Assembly: GCA_024345305.1 (NCBI GenBank)
Contig: BRON01000020.1
Location: 620,001 to 684,000 of the forward strand
DNA length: 64,000 nucleotides
Source of the DNA: Mrakia gelida
Taxonomy: Eukaryota; Basidiomycota; Tremellomycetes; Cystofilobasidiales; Mrakiaceae
Reading direction: 5' to 3'
Part shown: piece by piece, positions 50,132 to 59,155 of the stretch
Layout of the letters: each line of letters opens with the position of its first letter
Numbering within the stretch: position 1 is the first letter of the stretch
Position numbers and translations under genes: made by a program
The notes under the pieces: generated by a model
Database searches by the model: none
The model's input: the letters and a program-made list of their open reading frames with translations, nothing else
What the model was told of the DNA's origin: nothing

Positions 50132-50285
50132 CGACGACCCTTCGTCCTTCGCCGCTCGAATCAACAGGATGATCAGCTTGGGACTCAGTATTGACTCGGA
50201 TGTTGCCGACGCTCCTGAGGCTGCTGCGGACGACGATGTGCCATCGCTGGTTGAGGAGTCCGGAAGCATGGAGGAGGTCGATTAG
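50132..50285 (+). pseudogene. HSP90 C-terminal fragment
   Basis: The frame reads [50 protein letters not shown] and a stop at 50283-50285. It equals the last 49 codons of the HSP90 gene at 54582 (one difference, Met to Val in DDDMPS) on the other strand. Nothing upstream of 50132 belongs to HSP90, so it lacks the N-terminal ATPase and middle domains and any start of its own. A short open frame runs into it from 50073, but that upstream part is unrelated. The intact MEEVD end, the TPR co-chaperone ligand, means that a fusion transcript could in principle carry it. Confidence 0.93.
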
Positions 50286-50622
50286 GTAAAACGGCTTGAT
50301 TTGGGTAGTTTTGAGTAGCTAGGAGTAATCTGCATGTGTTCTAGGTTAATTAGAGCTTGGAAAGGGTCGGAAAGAGTAAAGAATGCGAGTGGACGGCAGT
50401 TTGAAGTGATTTGGGACGCGTCGCGAGGTGATTTCTCTGCCTTGGTACTCGCTTTGTTCGCCTTCCGAGGTGCTGTAGGGCTCACAACGGTCGGAGCACT
50501 GTCTTGAAAAGGTTTGGAGGTTGGGAGAGCAGAACTGACGGAGAACGAGGGCGAGACGTGAAGGGAGGGTACCGGGAGGAGGTCGGGGAATTTGGCTTCG
50601 AGCGGTGGTTTCTCTCGTCTCA
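50132..50622 (+). repeat. left arm of inverted repeat: displaced HSP90 3' end plus flank
   Basis: This is an inverted copy of 54244-54735. By my alignment the arms differ at 10 substitutions and one 1-base indel over about 490 bp. The breakpoints are sharp: the left arm starts at CGACGACCCTTCG and ends at CTCGTCTCA. Confidence 0.93.
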
Positions 50623-50927
50623 GTATGACTGTGGACACTGGATTTCGTGTGGACTTTCCTTCGCATCATGAAAATGGACTGACATAGTCTCCGGGCGGCT
50701 GACACTGTAGCCCGCGAGAAAAGACGCGACGAAGAGGAGGGGAGGAGGGACGGGATCGCGTTCAGAGGGGTTGGCGGTTTCGCGTCCCCTTTGGCCTCGA
50801 GATTCCAGACTTTCAAGAGGATCCTTCTTTCGATTTAGACCTTCCGAGTAGATCTTACGTTTGCTGGCTGAGACCAAAGAGAAAGCACAGTCATCGATCG
50901 ATCGATTCGACCCGAGTCGACCAGCGT

Positions 50928-52728
50928 TTAGTGATGGTAAGGAGGAGAGCAGTCCTTGACGAATGCGGCGGCTTCCTCGATCCTGTGTGAAAAAGAGAAG
51001 AAGGGAGTGTCATTCATCAAGGCAAGCTGGGCGAGAGGAAGAGCACTGGGGAAGGGTACGAACAGCGCGAGGACGGGAGCGTCGAGCGGTCCTCCCTCGA
51101 GACCCATCAAGTTGGCGTCGAGTTGGGTGTGGTTGGACGCTCCGATGAGCTGGAAATATGTAAGAAAGAGATGGGTGGTCAGGTCAGAACCGAGAAGGAA
51201 ACGAAGGAAGAAGAGAGAGCAAGGACGAACGATACGATCTCCCAGCGCGGGATCAAGGACGGAGTGATGCTCGACCCATCGTAGAACGAGAGCGGGCATT
51301 GTAGTCGATGCGAGTTTGGCGGCCTAAAAACCCAAAAGAGAGGAAGAGCGAGAGGTGGGAATCAGCACGCCGTCGAGCAGAGGGGAAGAGGACGATCGAC
51401 GCGTCGATTCTCACCTCGTCGAGCTTCGCAGAAGCAGCGAAGTACTCGTCCTTCCAGTACCTCCCTCGGTACATCTTTCCGACGCCCCCAGCGGGGTCGA
51501 AGCGAGATCCGGGCTCAGATTCGGAATCGGCGGTCTTGAGGGAAGTGAGGAAACCACCGAGGAGGCTGTTGGCAGGCAGACAGCAGGGAAGACTAGGTCA
51601 GTTCTAGGGAAGACTAGATCAGTTCTGGAGAACGTTTGAGGATCAAGAGACTAATCTAGACTCGGTCACTCACGGGTTGAAGGCCTGAGCGAAAAGGAAG
51701 AGGAAGCGGAAAGCGTCAGTCGCGTCGTCGACCTCCTCGTCGTGCTTCAGACAACTCACGATGAGCGACATGCCCCACTTCCTCATAACGGGAATCAACT
51801 CGGGCTCGATCTGACGTTGGATAACGTTGTACGGTCCCTGGTACACGGAGGGCTTGACCCATCCCTTCTCGTCACAGAGAGACAGGATCTCCTCGACCTC
51901 CGAGGCTTTGTAGTTCGAGATTCCGAGTCGCTCAAACTTCCCCTCCTTGAAGAGCTTGTCCGTCGCCTCGAAAGTCTCGGCCCAAGGCGTCTTGCGGTCA
52001 GGACCGTGGAGGTACCAAAGGGGAACAGATTCGACGCGAAGAGCCTCGAAGGATGCCTTGATGGCGGCTCGGCTGAGGAGAGAAAGGGAGAAGGGATGAG
52101 CGACGGCCGCGTCCGACGAGGAGTGGAGGGACGATCGACTGAAAGAGGCGGAAGGGCAGCACTCACATCGATTCCTCCGTGTGAGTGTAGGTGGGAAGAC
52201 CCTCCTTTGACTTGATCATGGCTGATCCGGTGGGGTAGCACTTGGTAGCGATCTTGAACCCTTGTCTGAAGCGAGGAGATGGAGCGAAGGTGAGCTCGAC
52301 GTCAACTCAAAGTCTCCGAACTCGCTCGAGAGAAGGCCAAAACTCACCCGACAGCATCGAGGTTTCCGAGAACAACTTCGGAGGTTCCGTCGGTGTAGCT
52401 GAGAGGTCAGAAAAGTCGAAGAGGTCAGAAGTTGTCTCGCGAACGAAGCAGGGAGTGAAACGGGGAGGAAGCGGCTGATGATCCGCTGAAGCGAACTCAC
52501 AACCTCGAAGTGTCGACCTCGTTGACGTTGTGAGCTTCGAGAGTGTCGAGGATGGCTTGAGCTTCTTCGTCTGATGCGACTCTACGGTTGGTGGATCCTT
52601 CGAGACCAAAGGTCATGGCCTGCAAAAGAGAAGCAGATGGCGAGGTCAGTTCAGCCCTCCGTCGTTTCATCCTCGCACAGGAAGGAAAGCAGACTCACGC
52701 CGTAGACTACTGGAACTCGTGTGGCCAT
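50928..52728 (-). CDS. aldo-keto reductase, AKR7-like (aflatoxin-aldehyde reductase type)
   Basis: This is an NADPH-dependent aldehyde reductase of the AKR7 type, acting on dicarbonyls and reactive aldehydes in the cytosol. The start MATRVPVVYGAMTFGLEGST matches the family's VLGTMTFG. Catalytic and fold motifs follow: NVNEVDTSRLYTDGTSEVVL (Asp, Tyr of the tetrad), GFKIATKCYPTGSAM (Lys), SIRAAIKASFEALRVESVPL, WYLHGPDRKTPWAETFEATD (His), KEGKFERLGISNYKASEVEE, WVKPSVYQGPYNVIQRQIEP, AFNPLLGGFLT, MYRGRYWKDEYF, MPALVLRWVEHHSVL and DRIIGASNHTQLDANLM. It ends SPPYHH. About 345 residues, standard for AKR7. Eight introns. One intron contains a tandem duplication of its branch-point segment (51586-51627). 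It lies wholly inside the segment bounded by the HSP90 inverted repeats. Confidence 0.93.
51586..51627 (-). repeat. 21-bp tandem duplication covering an intron branch point
   Basis: Two units GGGAAGACTAG(G/A)TCAGTTCT(A/G) stand side by side, differing at two positions. On the coding (minus) strand one unit contains GAACTGAC and the other GAACTGAT. The unit nearer the acceptor keeps the CTGAC branch consensus; the other has lost it. Confidence 0.85.
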
Positions 52729-53404
52729 GCTGAGAGTGATAGGAAGAGGGAACGGAAGTGATTGGTAGGAGATGATGGTGGTTGGTGTAGAGAAGGGAGC
52801 AGAAGGCAAGTGGAGGTTGAAAGGGAGAGTGGAGGTCTCGCTCGAGACGATAGGATTTGGTCCGCTGGACCGTGGTCGGCGTTTTAACTGGCTAGCTCGT
52901 CCATATGGGGGAGGAGGAAGGGACCAGCGTGGCAGCCGGAGAGCCAGAGAGCGAGAGAAGAAGGGTACATAGGAGCAGGAGCTCGGACTCGAAGCTCGAC
53001 GAGCTGGAACGCGTTCGAGCTGGAGAGACTTGGAAGGACTTGAAGGCGAGACTCACTTTGTTCGACGTTCAAGGGTTCATAGGTTCAAGCAGAGCAGTGA
53101 TATGCAACAGACGACCTGCTGCGTCGCTGAATCTCGTCGAGAGACGGAAGAGGACTGGGACCTGTCTTCGACTCCCTGAACCCTGAGCTCAACGTTAAGA
53201 GACCTCAACAACACCGCTGCTGTCTTTCCCAACGACGAGACGCGCATGTTAAAACGGTTTATATTCCTCCAGTAAGGCACTAGAAACGAGATCAGTGCCG
53301 AGAAGAACCGTCAGCTGGCAGACTCTCTTCCCTTGATCGTCGAGAAGGATGAAACCGAAGCTCACCGGCTCACCTTGTCCTCCCTCCTCCTGCCTGCTTC
53401 GTCC
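52729..53404. promoter_or_regulatory. upstream region of the aldo-keto reductase
   Basis: Reading on the minus strand, this contains the leader of the reductase and the 3' flank of the 53405-53878 gene. A Thr/Val-free purine-rich tract (52740-52830) corresponds to the pyrimidine-rich leader. No other gene is supported. Confidence 0.45.
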
Positions 53405-53878
53405 TCAGACCTCCTCTCTCCCCTTCTTCTCGTCCCCTCCTCCGATCACATCGCTCTCCCCATCCAACACCACCAGGCCACCCCCCAACCCACTCTCCAG
53501 CTTCTCACTCTCCTCCTCCTCCTTCTTCCTGAACGCCTCCGCTCGTTTCTTCCAAAACCTCCACTGCTTCCTCCATTCCCAGCTCAAGAAGGCCACCCAC
53601 AGAGCCTTCGCCCAATTGGGAAGGAAGCACGAAGGGAGGATCCAGAGGAAGGGAGTGGTACCGAGGGTGAGGAGGGCAAAGACGACGGCACAGTAGACTC
53701 GATGCCAGAAGTTGAAGGAGGTCGTTGGATCTTGCAACCAAGCGACGTGGGCGTGGAGCCAGATTTCGAAGCGACCTTCGGGGACGTAGACGTATTCGGG
53801 GGGAGGAGAGGGTTCTGTGGATGGTGGAGAAGGAGGTGGCGAAGGAGGAGGAGGAGGGGCTGGGGAGGTGAGAGGCAT
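53405..53878 (-). CDS. small membrane protein of unknown function
   Basis: An uninterrupted frame of 157 residues. After a Pro/Ser-rich N-terminus (MPLTSPAPPPPPSPPPSPPS) come YVYVPEGRFEIWLHAHVAWL, QDPTTSFNFWHRVYCAVVF and two hydrophobic stretches, VYCAVVFALLTLGTTPFLWI and FLPNWAKALWVAFLSWEW, then a basic/acidic coiled tail (RKQWRFWKKRAEAFRKKEEE). This looks like two membrane helices with a cytosolic charged tail. Aromatic content (Trp, Phe) at the helix ends is high. I know no family for it. It has no introns, unusual here. It lies in the segment between the HSP90 inverted repeats, sharing its strand with the reductase. Confidence 0.72.
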   Translation of the reverse strand: MPLTSPAPPPPPSPPPSPPSTEPSPPPEYVYVPEGRFEIWLHAHVAWLQDPTTSFNFWHRVYCAVVFALLTLGTTPFLWILPSCFLPNWAKALWVAFLSWEWRKQWRFWKKRAEAFRKKEEEESEKLESGLGGGLVVLDGESDVIGGGDEKKGREEV

Positions 53879-54243
53879 GGTCTCGAGAAGAGAGGGAAGG
53901 AGTTGGGAGGTGAACAGGAAAGGCGGAGCTCGAGAGGAAGGTCTCCCTGCTCGCCGGGTGACTACCCTTCCTCTTACAAATTTTCAAGGTCTCGATCCCA
54001 AGAAACTGTCAATATTAAGCACATAAGGTCTGAAACGGAAGATCTGTCTCAAAGAAGTCGCATTTCGAGGCTACACGGGACGGGAAACCTCCAACCCCTC
54101 AGAGGGGTGATCCCGTTCGTCCTCCCCCCGTCTTCGTCGCGTCGTATCTTGCTGTAGACTATCGAAGACTTCGGGAGACTTTGCACGCCGGTTTATGAGA
54201 TATAAATAAACTAGCAAACGGACTTTGGCGTCATAAACCGTGT
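53879..54243. other. spacer between the small membrane protein and the right repeat arm
   Basis: It should contain the promoter of the 53405-53878 gene. An AT-rich part (TATAAATAAACTAGC, about 54200) lies next to the repeat boundary at 54244. No gene is seen. Confidence 0.4.
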
Positions 54244-54735
54244 TGAGACGAGAGAAACCACCGCTCGAAGCCAAATTCCCCGACCTCCTCCCCGTTCCCT
54301 CCCTTCACGTCTCGCCCTCGTTCTCCGTCAGTTCTGCTCTCCCAACCTCCCAACCTTTTCAAGACAGTGCTCCGACCGTTGTGAGCCCTACAGCACCTCG
54401 GAAGGCGAACAAAGCGAGTACCAAGGCAGAGAAATCACCTCGCGACGCGTCCCAAATCACTTCAAACTGCCGTCCACTCGCATTCTTTACTCTTTCCGAC
54501 CCTTTCCAAGCTCTAAATTAACCTAGAACACATGCAGATCACTCCTAGCTACTCAAAACTACCCAAATCAAGCCGTTTTACCTAATCGACCTCCTCCATG
54601 CTTCCGGACTCCTCAACCAGCGATGGCATATCGTCGTCCGCAGCAGCCTCAGGAGCGTCGGCAACATCGCTGTCGATACTGAGGCCCAAGCTGATCATCC
54701 TGTTGATTCGAGCGGCGAAGGACGAAGGGTCGTCG
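54244..54735 (-). repeat. right arm of inverted repeat: HSP90 3' end plus flank
   Basis: This is the arm still attached to the intact HSP90 gene. It spans the last 49 codons (54582-54735) and 338 bp past the stop. It is the inverse of 50132-50622. The flank contains a fairly open frame starting LRREKPPLEAKFPDLLP which is present in both arms, but its Ser/Pro-rich composition does not prove coding. Confidence 0.93.
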
Positions 54736-57700
54736 AGGGTGAAGCCGGAGGTGAGGAGGGAGGTCTCGTAAAGAAGGAAGGTGAGATCTCGAACGGTCTT
54801 GTCGGCCTTGTCCTCGGCGACCTTGTTCTTGAGCTCGATGATGATGGGGTTGTTGGGGTTGAGCTCCATGGTCTTCTTGGAAGCCATGTAGGACGACACT
54901 GGGAACGCGCGAAGGAGAAGGGAGAGGCGAGAGGTCAGTTTCGCGTGTTGATCGAGCTCTCGAGTTTTGGTTTCGAGAGTTTGGTTTTAGGTGGATGAGG
55001 GAATTGGGGACTTACTCGACGAATCCCTGAGAGCCTGAGCCTTCATGATCCTCTCCATGTTGGACGACCATCCGAACTGTCCGGTGACGAGGACGCAAGG
55101 GGAGTCGGTGATTCGGTTGGAGACGACGACCTTCTCGACCTTGTCTCCGAGGTTCTCCTTGATGGCGGCGCAGAGGTCCTCGAACTTGGTGACGTCGCTA
55201 GAGAGACCCAAATCCACGAACAAAAGAAAGAAAGAACGAAGGAAAGAAAGATAGTCAGCCATCGAGTTCGTCGAGACGAAACGCGCAGAGACGCGAAACG
55301 AGAATGGAAGGATGAACTCACGCCTCCCTAACAGCCTTCTCCTCATCAGTCTCCTCGAGCTCGAGACCCTCCTTGGAGACACAGACGAGCTTGAGTCCGT
55401 CGAACTCCTTGAGCTGGGTGACGGCGTACTCGTCGATGGGGTCGACGAGGAGCAGGACCTCGAATCCTTTCTTCTTGAGAACCTCCAGGAAGGGCGAGTC
55501 TCGGACGGAGGAGAGCGACTCTCCGGTGAGGTAGTAGATGGACTTCTGGATCTCGGGCTTTCGGGTGATGTAGTCTGAGCACATCGAACGAAAGAACGAA
55601 AGAAGGAGAGCGAAAACGAGACGGGTCAGCGACGCGTCTGGCGAGCGAACGAACGACGAGGGGCATGGAACGAGAACGATGAAAACTCACCCTTGAGCGA
55701 GGTCATCTCCTCTCCAGACTTGGTGGAGTAGAATCGAAGGAACTCGGCGAGCTTGGCTCGGTTCTGAGCGTCCTCGTGGATACCGAGCTTGAGGTTCTTT
55801 CCGAAGGCCTCGTAGAACTTGGCGAAGTTGTCCTTGTCCTCGGCGATCTCGGTGAACATGTCCATGCACTTCTTGACGATGTTCTGTTGGAGTGAGCGAA
55901 GCGAGCAGCGGTGCGAAGCGAGGTGAGGGAAGGAAGGGAGGGAGTGCGAAGCGAGACGAGAGAGAGAGGGGAAGAAGGGGAGGGGAACAAGGTCAGCTCG
56001 CGATTCCACCTTCCGTCTCGTCTTCTTCGCGCAGCAAGAGAAGGTAGATGGGAAAAAACGAACCTTTCGGATGACCTTGAGGATCTTGTTTTGCTGGAGG
56101 GTCTCTCGGGAGATGTTGAGGGGGAGATCCTCAGAGTCGACGATTCCTCGGATGAAGTTGAGGTACTCGGGGATCAGGTCCTCACAGTCGTCCATGATGA
56201 AGACTCGTCGAACGTAGAGCTTGATGTTGTTTCTCTTCTTCTTGGACTCGAAGAGATCGAAGGGAGCCCTGATGAACGAGACGAACGACGAAAGGCGAAG
56301 GTCAGCTCGCGTTCCTTTCCCTCGTCGCCTTCGTCGGGGGTCGTGGATGAGTGGTTGGAGGAGGAGACTCACCTCTTGGGAACGTAGATGATAGCCTTGA
56401 ACTCGAGCTGACCCTCAACGGAGAAGTGCTTGACGGCGAGGTGGTCCTCCCAGTCGTTGGAGAGGGACTTGTAGAAGGAAGAGTACTCCTCGGGGGTGAC
56501 GTCCTGGGGGTTTCGGGTCCAGAGAGGCTTGGTCTTGTTGAGCTCCTCGTTCTCGGTGGTGATCTGAGTGCGATCGAAAAAAGAGGTCAGCGAACGAAGC
56601 TCGAACGAACGAGGAAAAGGGAGAAAGGTGGGAAACAAGACGAACCTCCTTAACCTTCTTGGTCTTCTTCTCCTTGGGCTTGTCCTCGTCGTCGATCTCC
56701 TCGATCTTGTTCTCCTCCTTGGACTCGTCAACCTCCTCCTCCTCCTCGACGTCCTACAAGCACGAAAGAAGACGAAAACAAAGCGTCAGCGCCTCGAGCT
56801 CGAACTCAGCTTCCCTTCTCAGGAGCTCGACTTCGACTCACCTTCTCGGTCTCCTTGGAAACGACGAGCTGGATGGGGTAAGAGATGAACTCGGAGTGCT
56901 TCTTGACGATCTCCTTGATCTTCTTCTCGTCCAGGTACTCAAGCTGATCCTCCTTGAGGAAGAGCTTGAGCGAGGTTCCTCGTCCGAGCTGCTCTCCCTC
57001 CGTGTCGGGGGTGATGGTAAAGGTTCCTCCGGCAGCAGACTCCCAGATGTACTGCTCGTCGTCGTTGTGCTTGGTGGTGACCTGAACTCGCTCGGCAACG
57101 AGGTAGGCGGAGTAGAATCCTGAAGGACAAACGGGGAAGAGTGGTCGGCTTGCGTTCGACGAGCAAGAAACGAAGCGAACGAGAACGAGGCGACTCACCA
57201 ACTCCGAACTGTCCAATCATGGAGATATCGGCACCGGAAGAGAGAGCCTCCATGAAGGACTTGGTTCCAGACTGGAAAAGGGAACAAGAGGGATTGAGGC
57301 GAGGTCAGGAACCGAAGTCGAGCGAGGCGAGAAAGAGGAAGGGAGGGAGGACGAACCTTAGCGATGGTTCCAAGGTTGTTAACGAGATCGGCCTTGGTCA
57401 TTCCGATTCCGGTATCTCGGATGGTAAGGGTCTTCTCCTCCTTGTTGGGGGTGATTCGGATGTAGAGATCCTGCGAGAGACGAAAGCGAGAGGGGAAAGG
57501 AGGATCGGTCAGTTAGTTGCTGACTCTTTCTCTCGATCTGAAGCTCGCCTTCGCTCGCTGCTACCAAGGTTGCTGCTGGAGCACCTCCATCTTCTCCAGC
57601 AGACGATGTATGGAACGAAGAGAGTGTGACTCACCTTCTCGGACTCGAGCTGGGAAGGGTCGGTGAGGGCAGAGTACCGAATCTTGTCGAGGGCATCGGA

Positions 57701-57999
57701 ACCGTTGGAGATGAGCTCTCGAAGGAAGATCTCCTTGTTGGAGTAGAAGGTGTTGATGATGAGATCCAACAGCTGCGAGATCTCGGCCTGATAGAGTGCG
57801 AATCATAGACAATGAAAGTAGAGAAGAAAGGGAAGGTCAGCGAACGAGCCAGGAAGCGAGAGACCGTGCCCAAACTCTTCGTCCTCCTCGCTCATGCTTT
57901 CCTTTGGGAGGAAAGGGAGCGAGCGAGAGGAGCTGGGAGGAGAGGCTTGAAACGTACCTGGAAACCGAAAGTCTCAGGGGCGGGGGCGGCAGCGGACAT
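54582..57999 (-). CDS. HSP90: HSP90 molecular chaperone (cytosolic)
   Basis: The ATP-driven dimeric chaperone folds kinases, receptors and other clients. The N-terminal GHKL ATPase begins [20 protein letters not shown] and has [52 protein letters not shown] and [18 protein letters not shown]. An acidic linker ([20 protein letters not shown]) precedes the middle domain with [60 protein letters not shown] and [20 protein letters not shown]. The C-terminal dimer domain has [20 protein letters not shown] and [20 protein letters not shown]. It ends MEEVD, the TPR co-chaperone ligand of cytosolic HSP90. About 700 residues; about nine introns, unusual for a heat-shock gene. The 3' end is repeated in inverted orientation at 50132. 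Confidence 0.99.
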
Positions 58000-59155
58000 G
58001 ATGGAAGGAGAAAGGACTGCAACGAGGATAGGGAGGGAGCGAGGGAGAGGCAGGGGTGGTGGGAGGAGGGAGATGAAAAAGGAGGAAGGTCAGCTCAACC
58101 GTTTCTTTCTCAATCGATTCAACTCCTGTAGGGACGCTGGTTCGGCCCTCTTCTCTTCCATCGAGTACCGACACACGAGCCCTCAGCTCTGCTCGAGACG
58201 AGGGAGGTTCTCAAGAGGTGGTAGCAGCTCTGGCTCGATTCTCGTGGAACCGTTCCATCACCTTCCTCACTCTCCTCGATTCTCGCCCTCCCATGCTCGC
58301 CCTCTTCCTTCCAGCTCGCTCTCTTCTACTAGACGACTCTAGGCAGCTCCTCGTCGGGCTCTCGAGCTATGTGGAAACGTGGACTCACGAAAGGGGTGGG
58401 TTGGGGGTGTGGGAGAGGGTGGGTGTTGGGTGAGAGGAGCAGGACGAGGGAAACCAAATTCAGAGCGAGTCGAAGAGGGCCCTGGAAAGAAGGGCGTGGA
58501 AGCTTCTCAGTCTCGGGCTTCGAGAGATCTCTATCTACCCCTCTTTGTCTCACCGAGACACGCAGAATATATCCGAGGAACTTTCCAGAGCTTCAGAATC
58601 AAAACTCCGAGCGAAAAAGCGAAAATCTGGAGCGACTTTTCTCGCCCTCGCGAGGAGGTCGTGTTCGCGTCGCGTCACTCCCTTCTCTACTTCCCTGCTA
58701 ATTCTCAGGGCATTTCCTGCACTCGAACGCGATACTCAGACCTCCGTATAGTTGTGCAGAACCTTGTGTTTGCCCAGTTTAGGAGGACTGCGACCCCCGA
58801 AAACCCGGAGCATCGACTCGAAACGCTCCCACCTCGTTCAGCCGACGGTCTTTCTCATCCTTTGCTTGCTTCCTCAGAGTTTCCTCAGCCCACGATAATC
58901 CTTGTGGAGGGGATCTACAGCTAACTGCACGCACGATAACGAGCGCCAGACCCACACTCAAACGCGATGCAAGACCAACCTCGAGCTCGACACGACCTCG
59001 CCATCTCGTCCAGCCCTCCCTCCCCCGCTCTCTCTCTCTCCCTTCCCCCCTCTTCAAACCTACAGCAAAACACGCACACATATATCACCTCGTCCCAATC
59101 TGACACCAGAACCGCTAAAAAGACACGCTGATGACCCAAAAGACCCTCCCCTCGC
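58000..59155. promoter_or_regulatory. HSP90 upstream region
   Basis: It contains candidate heat-shock elements listed separately, an AT-rich AATATATCC at 58565, and the 3' flank of the 59156 gene in the right part. The frames on the plus strand here are short and lack motifs. Confidence 0.5.
58498..58596 (-). promoter_or_regulatory. candidate heat-shock elements upstream of HSP90
   Basis: Two blocks fit the nGAAnnTTCn pattern. At 58498-58507 the sequence is GGAAGCTTCT. At 58577-58596 the run is GGAAC TTTCC AGAGC TTCAG, four alternating 5-bp units with the first two perfect and the others one base off. They lie about 500-600 bp upstream of the start codon. HSF1-type factors bind such arrays and induce HSP90 in fungi. 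Confidence 0.5.

Noticed and set aside
50073..50285. A small plus-strand gene starting at 50073
   Set aside because: Its second half is the displaced HSP90 tail and its first half has no similarity or start context; treated as a gene fragment.
53960..54000. Sequence resembling a tRNA B box (GGTCTCGATCCC)
   Set aside because: No matching A box, acceptor stem or anticodon arm can be folded around it.
54240..54521. Open frame in the HSP90 3' flank, present in both repeat arms
   Set aside because: Ser/Pro-rich, no splice signals, and the arms differ there by a 1-base indel near its end that changes the C-terminus, unlike a conserved protein.
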